Part shown: positions 49,462 to 57,464 of the stretch, piece after piece
Layout of the letters: each line of letters begins with the position of its first letter
How positions within the stretch are numbered: position 1 is the first letter of the stretch
Source: Nocardioides alkalitolerans
GTDB taxonomy: Bacteria; Actinomycetota; Actinomycetes; Propionibacteriales; Nocardioidaceae
DNA: 64,000 nt
NCBI GenBank assembly: GCA_038184435.1
Contig: CP116227.1
Coordinates: forward strand, 124,001 to 188,000
Direction: 5' to 3'
Program-made: the position numbers and the translations under genes
The notes under the pieces: generated by a model
Database searches by the model: none
What the model saw: only the letters and a program-made list of their open reading frames with translations
Told to the model about the DNA's origin: nothing

Positions 49462-49917
49462 ATGAACCAGACCCAGCCCGACCTCGCGTCCGCGGACGGT
49501 CTCGCCCAGTTGCGGGCGATGGCCGACGGACGCGTCCCGCCGCCGCCCGTGTCGGCCACCCTGGGCATGGAGAACTTCGCCGTACCCGAGGTCGGCCGCG
49601 TCACGGTCGAGCTCGTGCCCGACCCCTCGCGCCACGACAACCCGCTCGGCACGGTGCACGGCGGCGTGCTCTCGACCCTTCTCGACACCGTCTGCGGCTG
49701 CGCGGTGCACTCGACGCTGGCCGCGGGGGAGACCTACACCTCGCTCGACCTCACCGTGAAGTTCCTGCGCCCCGCCACGGCGGCCTCCGGCGTGCTGCGC
49801 GCGGAGGGCACCGTCCTCCAGCGCGGTCGCCGCACCGCCCTCGCCGAGGGACGCCTCACGGACGCGGCGGGGCGCCTCGTCGCCCACGCGACGTCGAGCT
49901 GCATGATCTTCGCCTGA
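49462..49917 (+). CDS. PaaI-family hotdog thioesterase
   Basis: 151 aa. The hotdog signature HDNPLGTVHGGVLSTLLDTVCGCAVHS includes the catalytic HGG region, followed by SLDLTVKFLRPA and the C-terminal strand. PaaI-type enzymes hydrolyse aromatic or other acyl-CoAs. ATG 49462 (MNQTQPD) is preferred over the codon at 49450 because of the promoter position. Divergent from HxlR. Confidence 0.88.
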   Translation: MNQTQPDLASADGLAQLRAMADGRVPPPPVSATLGMENFAVPEVGRVTVELVPDPSRHDNPLGTVHGGVLSTLLDTVCGCAVHSTLAAGETYTSLDLTVKFLRPATAASGVLRAEGTVLQRGRRTALAEGRLTDAAGRLVAHATSSCMIFA

Positions 49918-49948
49918 CCGGGGAACCGGCGCGGCTCCACGGCCGTCC

Positions 49949-49954
49949 TAGGGT
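49949..49954 (+). promoter_or_regulatory. -10 box TAGGGT upstream of the lipoprotein gene at 49999
   Basis: TAGGGT lies 44 bases before the ATG. The leader contains CCCAGGAGC, a possible ribosome-binding site about 10 bases before the start. Confidence 0.3.
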
Positions 49955-49998
49955 GGTACGACGTTGCCTGACGTCCTCGACCCAGGAGCTGATCTCGG

Positions 49999-50472
49999 AT
50001 GTTCCTCCACCGCACCCTCCCGCTCTCCGCCCTCGCCGTCGGCCTGGTGCTCGCGCTCGGCGCCTGTGGCTCGGCGGACGACCCGGCCGAGCCCGACACC
50101 ACCGACTCGAGCTCGCCGGACACCAGCGGCGGGACTCCCCAGAGCCCGGACCCCTCCGACCCGCCGACCGTCAGCCCGTCGGACGGCGCCGGCGACGCCG
50201 ACGGGGCCGACGAGGTGCTGGCCGGAGCCGTCGCCGACCTCGCCGAGCGGGAGGGGGTCGCGACCGACGACGTCGTCGTGGTGAGCGACGCCGCGGTCCA
50301 GTGGCGCAGCGGCGCGCTCGGCTGCCCCGAGCCGGGCATGACCTACACCCAGGCCATCACGCCCGGCCGGCAGATCGTGCTCGAGGTGGGCGGCGAGACG
50401 TTCGCCTACCACGCGGCCACGGACGGGCCCGCGTCGTACTGCGTGAACCCCGAGGAGCCGGCCTCCGAGTAG
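49999..50472 (+). CDS. Hypothetical lipoprotein
   Basis: A 157-aa lipoprotein with lipobox LGAC (Cys about residue 17). A low-complexity Asp/Pro/Ser stretch (about 18-60) leads to a small C-terminal domain with LGCPEPGMTYTQAITPGRQIVLEVGGETFAYH and a final Cys (SYCVN). The pattern LGCPxPGMxYxQxxTPGxxIxL recurs in many bacterial hypothetical proteins; the two Cys may form a disulfide. Function unknown. Confidence 0.8.
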   Translation: MFLHRTLPLSALAVGLVLALGACGSADDPAEPDTTDSSSPDTSGGTPQSPDPSDPPTVSPSDGAGDADGADEVLAGAVADLAEREGVATDDVVVVSDAAVQWRSGALGCPEPGMTYTQAITPGRQIVLEVGGETFAYHAATDGPASYCVNPEEPASE

Positions 50473-50504
50473 GTCGGCCCGCCGGGTCGTCCGGCGCGTC
50501 CGGC

Positions 50505-51782
50505 TCAGTCGGCGTCGCCGACGGCGATCGCCGCCGCCTCGCCCTCGCTGTGGCTGGCGGGGGCGCCGTGCAGGGCCCGGTTCACCGTGCGCGCGCCGCC
50601 GAGCGCCACGAGCACACCGATGGCCACAGCGGCCGCGCCGAACCAGAACGGGGCGTGCACGTCGACGTGCTCGGCCAGCTTGAGCGCCACGAACGGGCCG
50701 ACGGCGCCGCCGGTGAACCGCACGAACGAGTACGCCGCGGACGCGACCGGCCGCTCCACCGGGGCCGCGCCCATGACGGCCTCGGTCACCAGCGTGTTGT
50801 TGACGCCGAGGAAGGCGCCCGCGAGCACGATGCCGACGGCGACCACGGCCTCCGTCTCCGCGAGGAGCGCCATGACGGCGAGGTCGAGCGCGAACAGCGC
50901 GAGGCAGGCGATCATCGCCGGCACGGTGCCGAAGCGGCGCTGGAGCCGCGGTGCCACCACGACGGAGGTGACGGCGAGCAGCACGCCCCACCCGAAGAAG
51001 GTCCAGCCGACCTGCATGATGTCGAACGACGGCAGTGCGAACGGTCCGGCGGCCATGAGGGTGAAGAAGCCCAGGTTGTAGAACACCGCGACAAGGGCGA
51101 GCAGCAGCAGCGCGGGGTGGCGCAGGGCGCGGAACGGGTCGGCGAGCGACGTGCGGCGACCGGTCGCCGGCGTCGCGGGCAGGAAGACGGCCGTCGCGGC
51201 GACGGCGATCGCCATGAGCACCGAGACGCCGAAGAACGGACCGCGCCACGAGATGCCGCCCAGCAGGCCGCCGAGGAGCGGGCCGGAGGCGATGCCCAGG
51301 CCGAGCGCCGCCTCGAAGAGGATGATGGCGCTGGCCAGCGAACCCGTCGACGCGCTGACGATGGTCGAGAGCGCGGTCGCGATGAAGAGCGCGTTGCCCA
51401 GGCCCCAGCCCGCGCGGAAGCCGATGACGGCGCCCACGGAGCCGGAGGAGCCCGCCAGTGCCGCGAACACGATGATGAGGACGAGTCCGGCGAGCAGGGT
51501 GCGCTTCGCGCCGATGCGGCTGGACACCACGCCGGTGACGAGCATGGCGACGCCCATGACGGCCATGTAGCTGGTGAAGAGCAGCGACACCTGGCTCGGC
51601 GTCGCCTCGAGCTGGGCGGCGATCTCCTTGAGGATCGGGTCCACGAGGCCGATGCCCATGAAGGCGATGACGCAGGCGAACGCCACGGCCCAGACCGCAC
51701 GGGGTTGGCGCCAGGGGGACGGGGACCCGTCGGCGGCGCCGTGGGTCGTCGCCGGGGAGGTGGGGGTGGCGAGGTCGGTCAT
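50505..51782 (-). CDS. MFS transporter, multidrug/sugar efflux type
   Basis: A 425-aa protein with 12 predicted helices and a cytoplasmic tail, beginning AVWAVAFACVIAFMGIGLVDPILKEIAAQL. Motif-A-like GVVSSRIGAKRTLL follows helix 2. The ATG overlaps the MarR stop by 4 bp, so the exporter is probably induced when MarR is released by its ligand. Confidence 0.88.
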   Translation of the reverse strand: MTDLATPTSPATTHGAADGSPSPWRQPRAVWAVAFACVIAFMGIGLVDPILKEIAAQLEATPSQVSLLFTSYMAVMGVAMLVTGVVSSRIGAKRTLLAGLVLIIVFAALAGSSGSVGAVIGFRAGWGLGNALFIATALSTIVSASTGSLASAIILFEAALGLGIASGPLLGGLLGGISWRGPFFGVSVLMAIAVAATAVFLPATPATGRRTSLADPFRALRHPALLLLALVAVFYNLGFFTLMAAGPFALPSFDIMQVGWTFFGWGVLLAVTSVVVAPRLQRRFGTVPAMIACLALFALDLAVMALLAETEAVVAVGIVLAGAFLGVNNTLVTEAVMGAAPVERPVASAAYSFVRFTGGAVGPFVALKLAEHVDVHAPFWFGAAAVAIGVLVALGGARTVNRALHGAPASHSEGEAAAIAVGDAD

Positions 51783-52261
51783 GCGGTTCCTTCCGTGAGG
51801 GCGCGGAGCAGGTCGACCGCCCGCGCGAGGTCGTCGGGGGAGTGCCGGCCCGCGGCCAGCAGGCGGTCGCGCACGAGCGCCGCGTTGCGGCGGCGCTGCT
51901 CGGCGAGCGACGTGCGGCCGGCGGGTGTGAGCCCGAGCAGCGTCGAGCGGGCGTCGTCGGGGTGCGGCGTGCGGTCCACCCAGCCGCGGTCGACCAGGCC
52001 GCGCACGGCCGCGGTGGCGGTCGGTTGCGAGGTGCCGTCGAGCTCCGCGACCCGTCCGACGGTGATCGGTCCGTGGTCGTCGAGCAGGGCGAGCAGCCGC
52101 AGCGCGGGGGCGACCTGCGGCGCGCTGCGGCGGACCTGCCGCACGAGCCGTCCGGCGGCGGTCACCAGCTCGCCCGCGAGCCGCGTGAGGTCGGCGTCGG
52201 CGGTGGCGTCGGCGTCCGCGTCGGCGGTGGGGTCGAGGTCGGTGTCGGACACTCCGCCCAC
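51779..52261 (-). CDS. MarR-family transcriptional regulator
   Basis: 160 aa. An Asp/Ala-rich start (about 25 residues) precedes the winged helix: ALRLLALLDDHGPITVGRVAELDGTSQPTATAAVRGLVDRGWVDRTPHPDDARSTLLGLTPAG. The start may be the GTG at 52261 or the in-frame GTG at 52252; neither has a clear ribosome-binding site. It is co-transcribed with the MFS gene and faces a palindrome at 52272. Confidence 0.88.
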   Translation of the reverse strand: MGGVSDTDLDPTADADADATADADLTRLAGELVTAAGRLVRQVRRSAPQVAPALRLLALLDDHGPITVGRVAELDGTSQPTATAAVRGLVDRGWVDRTPHPDDARSTLLGLTPAGRTSLAEQRRRNAALVRDRLLAAGRHSPDDLARAVDLLRALTEGTA

Positions 52262-52271
52262 GCTACATAGT

Positions 52272-52283
52272 TTGCCTATGCAA
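52272..52283. promoter_or_regulatory. TTGC-N4-GCAA palindrome, likely MarR operator
   Basis: A perfect inverted repeat TTGC-CTAT-GCAA lies 10 bases upstream of the MarR start, in the gap before DUF1697, overlapping AT-rich promoter-like sequence. Confidence 0.5.
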
Positions 52284-52314
52284 GTAAATGCTGCGGATGT
52301 GTGACGATGCCGTC

Positions 52315-52875
52315 ATGCCGACGTACGTCGCGTTCCTGCGCGCGATCAACCTGGGGCCCCGCAACAAGTACCCGATGGCCGAGCTGCGGGCCGCGCTCGA
52401 GAGCGCGGGGTTCGCCGATGTCGCGACCTACATCCAGACCGGGAACGTGCGGCTCACGACCCCGGCGCGCTCGGTCGCCCGGCTCACGGAGCGGCTCGAG
52501 GCCGTGGTCGCCGCCGACCGGGGGTTCCCGCTCGACGTCGTGGTGCTGACCCCGGCCGAGCTGCGGACCGCCGCGGCGGAGGGAGAGGAGCTGCTCGCCC
52601 GGGTCGCCGCGGAGGTGGGCGAGGAGCAGGTGCACGGCCAGTACGTCACGTTCCTGCGGGACCTGCCCGCACCGGACGCCGTCGCACGGCTCGACGGCCT
52701 CGTCGAGCCGGAGCGGGCGCGGCTCTCCGTCGTCGGCCGCGCGGCCCACCTGACCCTGCTCGAGGGCTACCAGCAGGCGCGGCTCGACAACAACCGGATC
52801 GAGAAGGTGCTCGGCGTGCGGGGCACGAACCGCAACCTGACGGTCGTGCGCCGTCTCGCGGCGGACTGGGGCTGA
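52315..52875 (+). CDS. DUF1697 family protein
   Basis: A 186-aa DUF1697 protein: TYVAFLRAINLGPRNKYPMAELRAALESAGFADVATYIQTGNV at the N-terminus and NNRIEKVLGVRGTNRNLTVVRRLA at the end are diagnostic. Function unknown. The ATG at 52315 has GACGAT 6 bases upstream. It diverges from the MarR gene. Confidence 0.92.
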   Translation: MPTYVAFLRAINLGPRNKYPMAELRAALESAGFADVATYIQTGNVRLTTPARSVARLTERLEAVVAADRGFPLDVVVLTPAELRTAAAEGEELLARVAAEVGEEQVHGQYVTFLRDLPAPDAVARLDGLVEPERARLSVVGRAAHLTLLEGYQQARLDNNRIEKVLGVRGTNRNLTVVRRLAADWG

Positions 52876-52915
52876 GGGTGCGCCGACGCCTTCTCCACCG
52901 CGGGCGATAAATGCC

Positions 52916-52944
52916 TTGAGGGGGTCGGGGCAGCGGCGTACCGT
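52916..52944 (+). promoter_or_regulatory. Promoter TTGAGG-N17-TACCGT of the 12-codon transcript
   Basis: -35 TTGAGG (52916-52921) and -10 TACCGT (52939-52944) have ideal 17-bp spacing. Transcription would start near 52950, giving a leader of about 28 nt before the ATG at 52978. Confidence 0.6.
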
Positions 52945-52949
52945 CCTCT

Positions 52950-53142
52950 GTACACGGGAAAGGAGGTGGTCCGAAGAATGAGTTCTTTCAGGACGCGTGA
53001 GGTGGCTGCCCGCTAGCAGCTCCGCCGTCGGCGTCGAGCCGCTGGCAATCCAAGGGCAGTCACCCGGCCCGCAGGCGCTCCGGACATGTCCGCCGGAGGC
53101 GGTGGGTGGAGTCTCGACTCCACGCACCACGCCTGCGGGCCG
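52950..53142 (+). ncRNA. Short structured transcript carrying a 12-codon ORF (unrecognised element)
   Basis: The 305-bp gap 52876-53180 holds no ordinary gene. After a good promoter come a perfect ribosome-binding site and a mini-ORF, then a three-way junction: a 13-bp closing stem CGGCCCGCAGGCG (53065-53077 with 53130-53142) enclosing hairpins CTCCGG/CCGGAG (53078-53098) and GGTGGGTGGAGTC/GACTCCACGCACC (53101-53128, 12 of 13 paired). The downstream kinase has its own -10 box at 53169, so this is probably a stand-alone transcript ending at the junction. I do not recognise an Rfam family. Confidence 0.6.
52978..53016 (+). CDS. 12-residue leader-type peptide MSSFRTREVAAR
   Basis: The ATG at 52978 is 10 bases after AAAGGAGGT (52959-52967), a perfect anti-16S match. 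The frame is 12 codons ending TAG. Codons such as TCT, AGG and CGT are rare in this genome and the DNA is unusually A/T-rich, which suggests selection on the RNA sequence. GTCC/GGAC and GAA/TTC pairs (52969-52994) place the start codon in a hairpin loop, and GCTGC/GCAGC (53005-53020) encloses the stop codon. Function unknown. Confidence 0.55.
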   Translation: MSSFRTREVAAR

Positions 53143-53168
53143 TTCCCATTTCCGGGGGAGCGAGCGAC

Positions 53169-53174
53169 TACGGT
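53169..53174 (+). promoter_or_regulatory. -10 box TACGGT, predicted leaderless promoter of the sensor kinase
   Basis: TACGGT ends 6 bases before the ATG at 53181, with no ribosome-binding site. It separates the kinase from the preceding structured transcript. Confidence 0.45.
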
Positions 53175-53180
53175 CGCTCC

Positions 53181-54794
53181 ATGTCTCCCCGGCGGCCCAT
53201 CGCCGAGCTCGTCGGAAGCGACGAGCTGGCCCGCGTGCTCGACCTCCTCGAGCTCGTCACCTCCGAGGCGGACCTCGACGACGCGCTCACCGCGATCGTC
53301 GAGACGGCCTGCGACCTGACCGGCGCCGCCTACGGCGTGCTGGCCGTGCTCGACGCCGAGGGCCGCATGCGCGACTTCCACTTCCACGGCCTGGAGGACC
53401 ACGAGGTCGACGCGATGGGCGACCTGCCCGAGGGGCGCGGCGTGCTCGCCGAGGTCCTCGCGGCGAGCCACCCGATGCGCCTGGAGCGGGTGAGCGGTCG
53501 TCCGGAGGCGGAGACGGCGCCGCCGGGCCACCCCGAGATCGATCGGTTCATCGGGGTGCCGATCCGGCACGCCGGGCGGGCGCTGGGCACGCTGTTCCTC
53601 GGCGACGGCCCGGGGCCTCGCCCGTTCACCCCCACCGACGAGCACGTGCTCGAGTGGCTGGCCGAGCGCGCCGCCCAGGTGCTCGCTCTCGCCGAGGCGC
53701 GCGCCCGCGCGGAGCGTCGCGAGGAGTGGCTGCGCGTGTTCCAGCGCTCCGTCGAGCTGCTGGAGCCCCCGATCGACCGGGGTGTGGCCCTCACGCGCGT
53801 CGCGGAGCTGGTCGGGTGGATGTTCCAGGCGCGGGCCGTCGTGCTCGCCCACCTCGTCGACGACCGCATCGAGCTCGTCGCCGAGGACCCCGCGGCCGAC
53901 CTCCCGGGCAAGCTCGGCGACCTCGAAGCGATGCGCGAGCGGCTGGCGCCCGGCACCGCGGTGCACACCGCGGTCCTGGCGGCCTTCGCCGACCGGCGGG
54001 CGCGCGTGTCGCAGACGGGGCGTTCGCTCGTGGTCATCGTGCCCTTCCCCCTGCGGCTGACCGAGCGGCTCGTGATCGGCGTCGTGCTCCGCCGCGACGC
54101 GCACCCGCCCGACCAGGCCGAGCTCGAGCTGCTCACCTCCTTCGCCCACCAGGCCACGACCTCGATCGACCGCCTCGAGGGGCTCGCGGAGCGGCAGGAG
54201 CTCATGGTGCTCGCCGACCGCGAGCGCATCGCGCGCGACCTCCACGACGTCGTGATCCAGCGCCTCTTCGCGACCGGCCTGCAGCTGCAGGGCCTGCGGC
54301 GCCACCTGCCCGAGGGGGAGCAGGCCCGGTTCGACGTCGTCGTGCGCGACCTCGACCAGACCATCCGCGACATCCGCAGCACCATCTTCGAGCTCTCGCG
54401 GCTGCGCGGGCGCTCCCTGCGGGCGGAGGTGCGCCAGCTCGTGGCCGAGTACGCCGAGCCGCTCGGCTTCCGCGCCACCGTCGACCTCCAGGGCCCGCTC
54501 GACACGACCGTGCCCGACCGGGTCAGCGACTACCTGCTCGCGACGCTGCGCGAGGCGCTGTCCAACGTGGTGCGCCACGCGGCCGCGACCGGGGTGGAGG
54601 TCGGTCTCGCCGTGGGAGCTGACGGCGTGGTGCTGCGGGTCGCCGACGACGGGCGCGGGCTCGCCGACCCCGGGGTCGAGAGCGGGCTCGTCAACGTCCG
54701 GCGACGGGCGCGGGACCTCGGCGGCGACGTGCGCATCACCGGCGCACCCGGGAAGGGCACCACCCTCGAGTGGGTCGTGCCCCTCCCGGACTGA
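53181..54794 (+). CDS. Two-GAF sensor histidine kinase (DevS/NarX-type HisKA_3), orphan
   Basis: 537 aa. GAF 1 (about 25-170) and GAF 2 (about 205-340) precede a HisKA_3 dimerisation helix (DRERIARDLHDVVIQRLFATGLQLQ, His in DLHD) and an HATPase domain (EALSNVVRHAAA, DDGRGL, GLVNVRRRARDLGG). This is the DevS/DosT domain order, in which GAF domains bind haem, flavin or other ligands. No response regulator is adjacent, so it is an orphan here. No membrane helix. Confidence 0.9.
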   Translation: MSPRRPIAELVGSDELARVLDLLELVTSEADLDDALTAIVETACDLTGAAYGVLAVLDAEGRMRDFHFHGLEDHEVDAMGDLPEGRGVLAEVLAASHPMRLERVSGRPEAETAPPGHPEIDRFIGVPIRHAGRALGTLFLGDGPGPRPFTPTDEHVLEWLAERAAQVLALAEARARAERREEWLRVFQRSVELLEPPIDRGVALTRVAELVGWMFQARAVVLAHLVDDRIELVAEDPAADLPGKLGDLEAMRERLAPGTAVHTAVLAAFADRRARVSQTGRSLVVIVPFPLRLTERLVIGVVLRRDAHPPDQAELELLTSFAHQATTSIDRLEGLAERQELMVLADRERIARDLHDVVIQRLFATGLQLQGLRRHLPEGEQARFDVVVRDLDQTIRDIRSTIFELSRLRGRSLRAEVRQLVAEYAEPLGFRATVDLQGPLDTTVPDRVSDYLLATLREALSNVVRHAAATGVEVGLAVGADGVVLRVADDGRGLADPGVESGLVNVRRRARDLGGDVRITGAPGKGTTLEWVVPLPD

Positions 54795-54802
54795 CGCTGG
54801 GC

Positions 54803-55954
54803 TCAGCCCAGCGGGTCGACCTCGGCGTGGTCCCCGACCGTGGCGGCGAGGCGGGCCAGGTGGTGGCGGGCGTCGCCCAGCAGGTGGTCGAGCGTCGTGA
54901 GGTGGGCGGTGTAGCTGCCCACGCTGTACTCCGCCGTCATGCCGATGCCGCCGTGCAGCTGGATGGCCTCCTGGCCGACCAGCCGGCCTGCCTTCGAGGC
55001 CTGTGCCCACGCCCGGGTGGCGGCGGTGGTGCGCTCCTCGGCCGACGTGTCGGGGTCGGCGTGCACCATGGCGGCCCACAGCGCGAGGCTGCGGGCGAGC
55101 TCCACCGCGACGTACAGGTCGGCCGCCCGGAACGTCAGCGCCTGGAAGCGCTTGAGCGGCACGCCGAACTGCTCGCGGCTGTTCAGGTACCCCGCCGTCG
55201 TCTCGAGCGCGACCTGCATCGCGCCGACCGCCTGCTGCGCGGCGGCGACGCGGGCGCCGTCGTACGCCGCGGCGATGGCGGTCGCCTGGTCCTGACCGGC
55301 CTCGCCGAGCGGCGTCGCGACCGCACCGTCGAGCGCGACGCGCGCGGCGCGGGAGCCGTCCGGCGCCCGGTAGCCGTTGCGGGTCACGCCGTCGGCGTCC
55401 CCGGCGATCGTGAACAGGCCGGTGCCGCCCTCGGGCAGCGCGGCGGACACGACGAGCACGTCGGCCTCGGCGCCCTGCGGCACCGGCTCCTTCACGCCCG
55501 TCAGGCGCCACCCGCCGTCGCCCTGCTCGGCGCGCACGCCGGCCGCGGTCGACGTCCACCGCGCGCCGGGCTCCGCGTGGGCGAGAGCCACCAGCGACTC
55601 GCCCGAGGCGAGACCGCCCAGCAGCTCCGCGCGCTGCTCGGCCGTGCCGGTCGCGGCCACGAGGCCGCCGGCGAGGACCACGGAGGTGAGGAAGGGCTCG
55701 GGGGCGATGACGCGCCCGACCTCCTCGGCCACCACGGCGACCTCCACCGGGCCGGCGCCCATCCCGCCGTCGCCCTCCGTGAAGGGGAGACCGAGCAGGC
55801 CCATCTCCGCCATGCGCGACCACGTGTCGCGGTCGAAGCCGGGGGCGTCGGCGACGGTGCCCCGCCGCGTCTCGAAGTCCGCGTAACGCTTGCTGAGCAG
55901 GCTGCGCGCGGCCTCGCGCAGCGCCTGCTGCTCCTCGTCGAGCTCGAAGTCCAT
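54803..55954 (-). CDS. Acyl-CoA dehydrogenase, probable non-identical subunit of a heteromeric enzyme
   Basis: 383 aa of the ACAD family: MDFELDEEQQALREAARSLL, GMGAGPVEVAVVAEEVGRV, ALETTAGYLNSREQFGVPLKRFQALTFRAADLYV and AIQLHGGIGMTAEYSVG. The FAD-site sequence (AHAEPGARW) is weak, and the canonical YEGT catalytic Glu is absent. It follows the 391-aa ACAD gene by 14 bp. Such pairs form alpha2beta2 enzymes in steroid side-chain degradation (FadE26-27, FadE28-29 types). Confidence 0.85.
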   Translation of the reverse strand: MDFELDEEQQALREAARSLLSKRYADFETRRGTVADAPGFDRDTWSRMAEMGLLGLPFTEGDGGMGAGPVEVAVVAEEVGRVIAPEPFLTSVVLAGGLVAATGTAEQRAELLGGLASGESLVALAHAEPGARWTSTAAGVRAEQGDGGWRLTGVKEPVPQGAEADVLVVSAALPEGGTGLFTIAGDADGVTRNGYRAPDGSRAARVALDGAVATPLGEAGQDQATAIAAAYDGARVAAAQQAVGAMQVALETTAGYLNSREQFGVPLKRFQALTFRAADLYVAVELARSLALWAAMVHADPDTSAEERTTAATRAWAQASKAGRLVGQEAIQLHGGIGMTAEYSVGSYTAHLTTLDHLLGDARHHLARLAATVGDHAEVDPLG

Positions 55955-55968
55955 CGTGCTGCCTCTCT

Positions 55969-57144
55969 CTACAGACCCAGGATGGTGCCGGCGATGATCT
56001 GGCGCTGCACCTCGTTGGAGCCGCCGTAGATCGACGCCTTCCGGAGGTTCAGGTAGGTCGGCGTGCTGCGCCGCGCCCACACGGGCAGGTCGCTGTCGGC
56101 CTCGCCGGTGCCGAACGCCAGGGCGCCGGGCCCGGCCAGGTCGACGACCAGCTCGGAGACCGCCTGCTGCAGCTCGGTGCCGCGCAGCTTGAGCACGGAG
56201 CTCGCCGGGTGGGGCTTGCCGTCGGCGGAGTTGGCGACCACGCGGAGCGCGGTCAGCTCGAGGGCCATCAGCTCGTTCTCGAGCTCGGCGATGCGCACCG
56301 CGACGTGGGGGTCGTCGAGGAGCGTGCCGTCCCCCGACCGCGTGGCGGCCGCCCACTCCTTGGCCTGGGCCAGCACCCGCTTCGTCGCGCCGACCGGCGC
56401 GACGCCGACGCGCTCGTTGCCCAGCAGGAACTTCGCCTGCGTCCAGCCCGAGTCCACCTCGCCGACGAGGTTCTCACCCGGGACGCGGACGTCGGTGAAC
56501 CACACCTCGTTGACCTCGTGGCCGCCGTCGATCAGCTCGATGGGGCGCACCTCGACGCCGGGCGAGCGCATGTCAATCAGCAGCATCGAGATGCCGGCCT
56601 GCTTCTTCACGTCGGGGTTGGTGCGCACGAGCGTGAAGATCCAGTCGCCCCACTGGCCGAGCGTCGTCCAGGTCTTCTGGCCGTTGACGATCCAGTCGTC
56701 GCCGTCGCGCACGGCCGCCGTGCGCAGCGAGGCGAGGTCGGAGCCGGCGCCGGGCTCGGAGAAGCCCTGGCTCCAGAAGATGTCGACGTTGGCGGTCGGC
56801 GGCAGGAAGCGCTCCTTCTGCTCCTGGGTGCCGAAGGCGGCGATCACCGGCCCGATCATCGAGGCGTTGAAGGCGAGCGGCGGCGGCACGCAGGCGCGCT
56901 GCATCTCCTCGTGCCACAGGTGGCGGCGCAGGGGGCTCCAGTCCTTGCCGCCCCACTCCACCGGCCAGTGGGGGACCGCCAGGCCGGCCGCGTTGAGCGT
57001 GCGGTGGGTCGCGACGATCTGGTCCTTCGTCAGCTCGCCGCGATCGCGCACCGTGGCCCGGACGCCCTCGTCCACCTCGGTGGTGAAGAACGTGCGGAGC
57101 TCGGCGCGGAACGCCTCGTCCTCCTCCGACAGCTGCAGCCGCAT
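55969..57144 (-). CDS. Acyl-CoA dehydrogenase, probable FAD-binding subunit of the pair
   Basis: A 391-aa ACAD: VPHWPVEWGGKDWSP, the FAD motif WSQGFSEPGAGSDLASLRT, GQKTWTTLGQWGDWIFTLVRT and the C-terminal KASIYGGSNEVQRQIIAGTILGL. Where many ACADs have YEGT the sequence reads IYGGS, so the usual base is missing. The ATG at 57144 is upstream of its partner gene (54803). Likely substrates are CoA thioesters of branched or steroid-derived side chains, by family analogy. Confidence 0.88.
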   Translation of the reverse strand: MRLQLSEEDEAFRAELRTFFTTEVDEGVRATVRDRGELTKDQIVATHRTLNAAGLAVPHWPVEWGGKDWSPLRRHLWHEEMQRACVPPPLAFNASMIGPVIAAFGTQEQKERFLPPTANVDIFWSQGFSEPGAGSDLASLRTAAVRDGDDWIVNGQKTWTTLGQWGDWIFTLVRTNPDVKKQAGISMLLIDMRSPGVEVRPIELIDGGHEVNEVWFTDVRVPGENLVGEVDSGWTQAKFLLGNERVGVAPVGATKRVLAQAKEWAAATRSGDGTLLDDPHVAVRIAELENELMALELTALRVVANSADGKPHPASSVLKLRGTELQQAVSELVVDLAGPGALAFGTGEADSDLPVWARRSTPTYLNLRKASIYGGSNEVQRQIIAGTILGL

Positions 57145-57253
57145 GGGACCTCCTCGTCGACCGGGCGCGTCTCGCCCCTATGCCGCTGGTCACGTTACCC
57201 CCGGGTACCGACAACCCCGCGTGACCACCCCCGCCCGGTGCCGTACAGTCCTG

Positions 57254-57400
57254 CGCCGAAGGGGAGTAGCCCGGCCGACGCGAGTCGGCAGGGGCGGTCG
57301 ACATGCTGGCGACCACGACGACGTGGGAGCCCGGCCGTCCCGCCCGAGCGCCCGTGGCGGAGACGTCGCGGACCGCCCGCGGTGGACGAGACCTTCGACC
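57254..57400 (+). promoter_or_regulatory. yybP-ykoY manganese riboswitch aptamer
   Basis: The 332-bp gap 57145-57476 contains the hallmark GAAGGGGAGTAGC (from 57258) and GTCGACATGCTGG (from 57297) loops, closed by a GAGACCTTCGAC 3' strand (57388-57399) that pairs with the 5' GAAGG. This is the Mn2+-binding yybP-ykoY class, upstream of mntP, its classical target. Rest of the gap: the expression platform (57395-57464). Confidence 0.85.
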
Positions 57401-57464
57401 AGTGGATGCTGCTGGTCGAGGCCTCGCCCTGCCCGGCGGACGCTCTCGTCCAGCATGACGAGAG
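57395..57464 (+). promoter_or_regulatory. Expression platform of the Mn2+ riboswitch (ribosome-site sequestration)
   Basis: TCGACCAG (57395-57402) pairs perfectly with CTGGTCGA (57412-57419), using part of the aptamer's closing strand, so the two folds exclude each other. CTCTCGTC (57443-57450) pairs perfectly with GACGAGAG (57457-57464), which contains the mntP ribosome-binding site GAGAGG, loop CAGCAT. ATGCTG (57406-57411) could compete for that loop. Confidence 0.65.
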
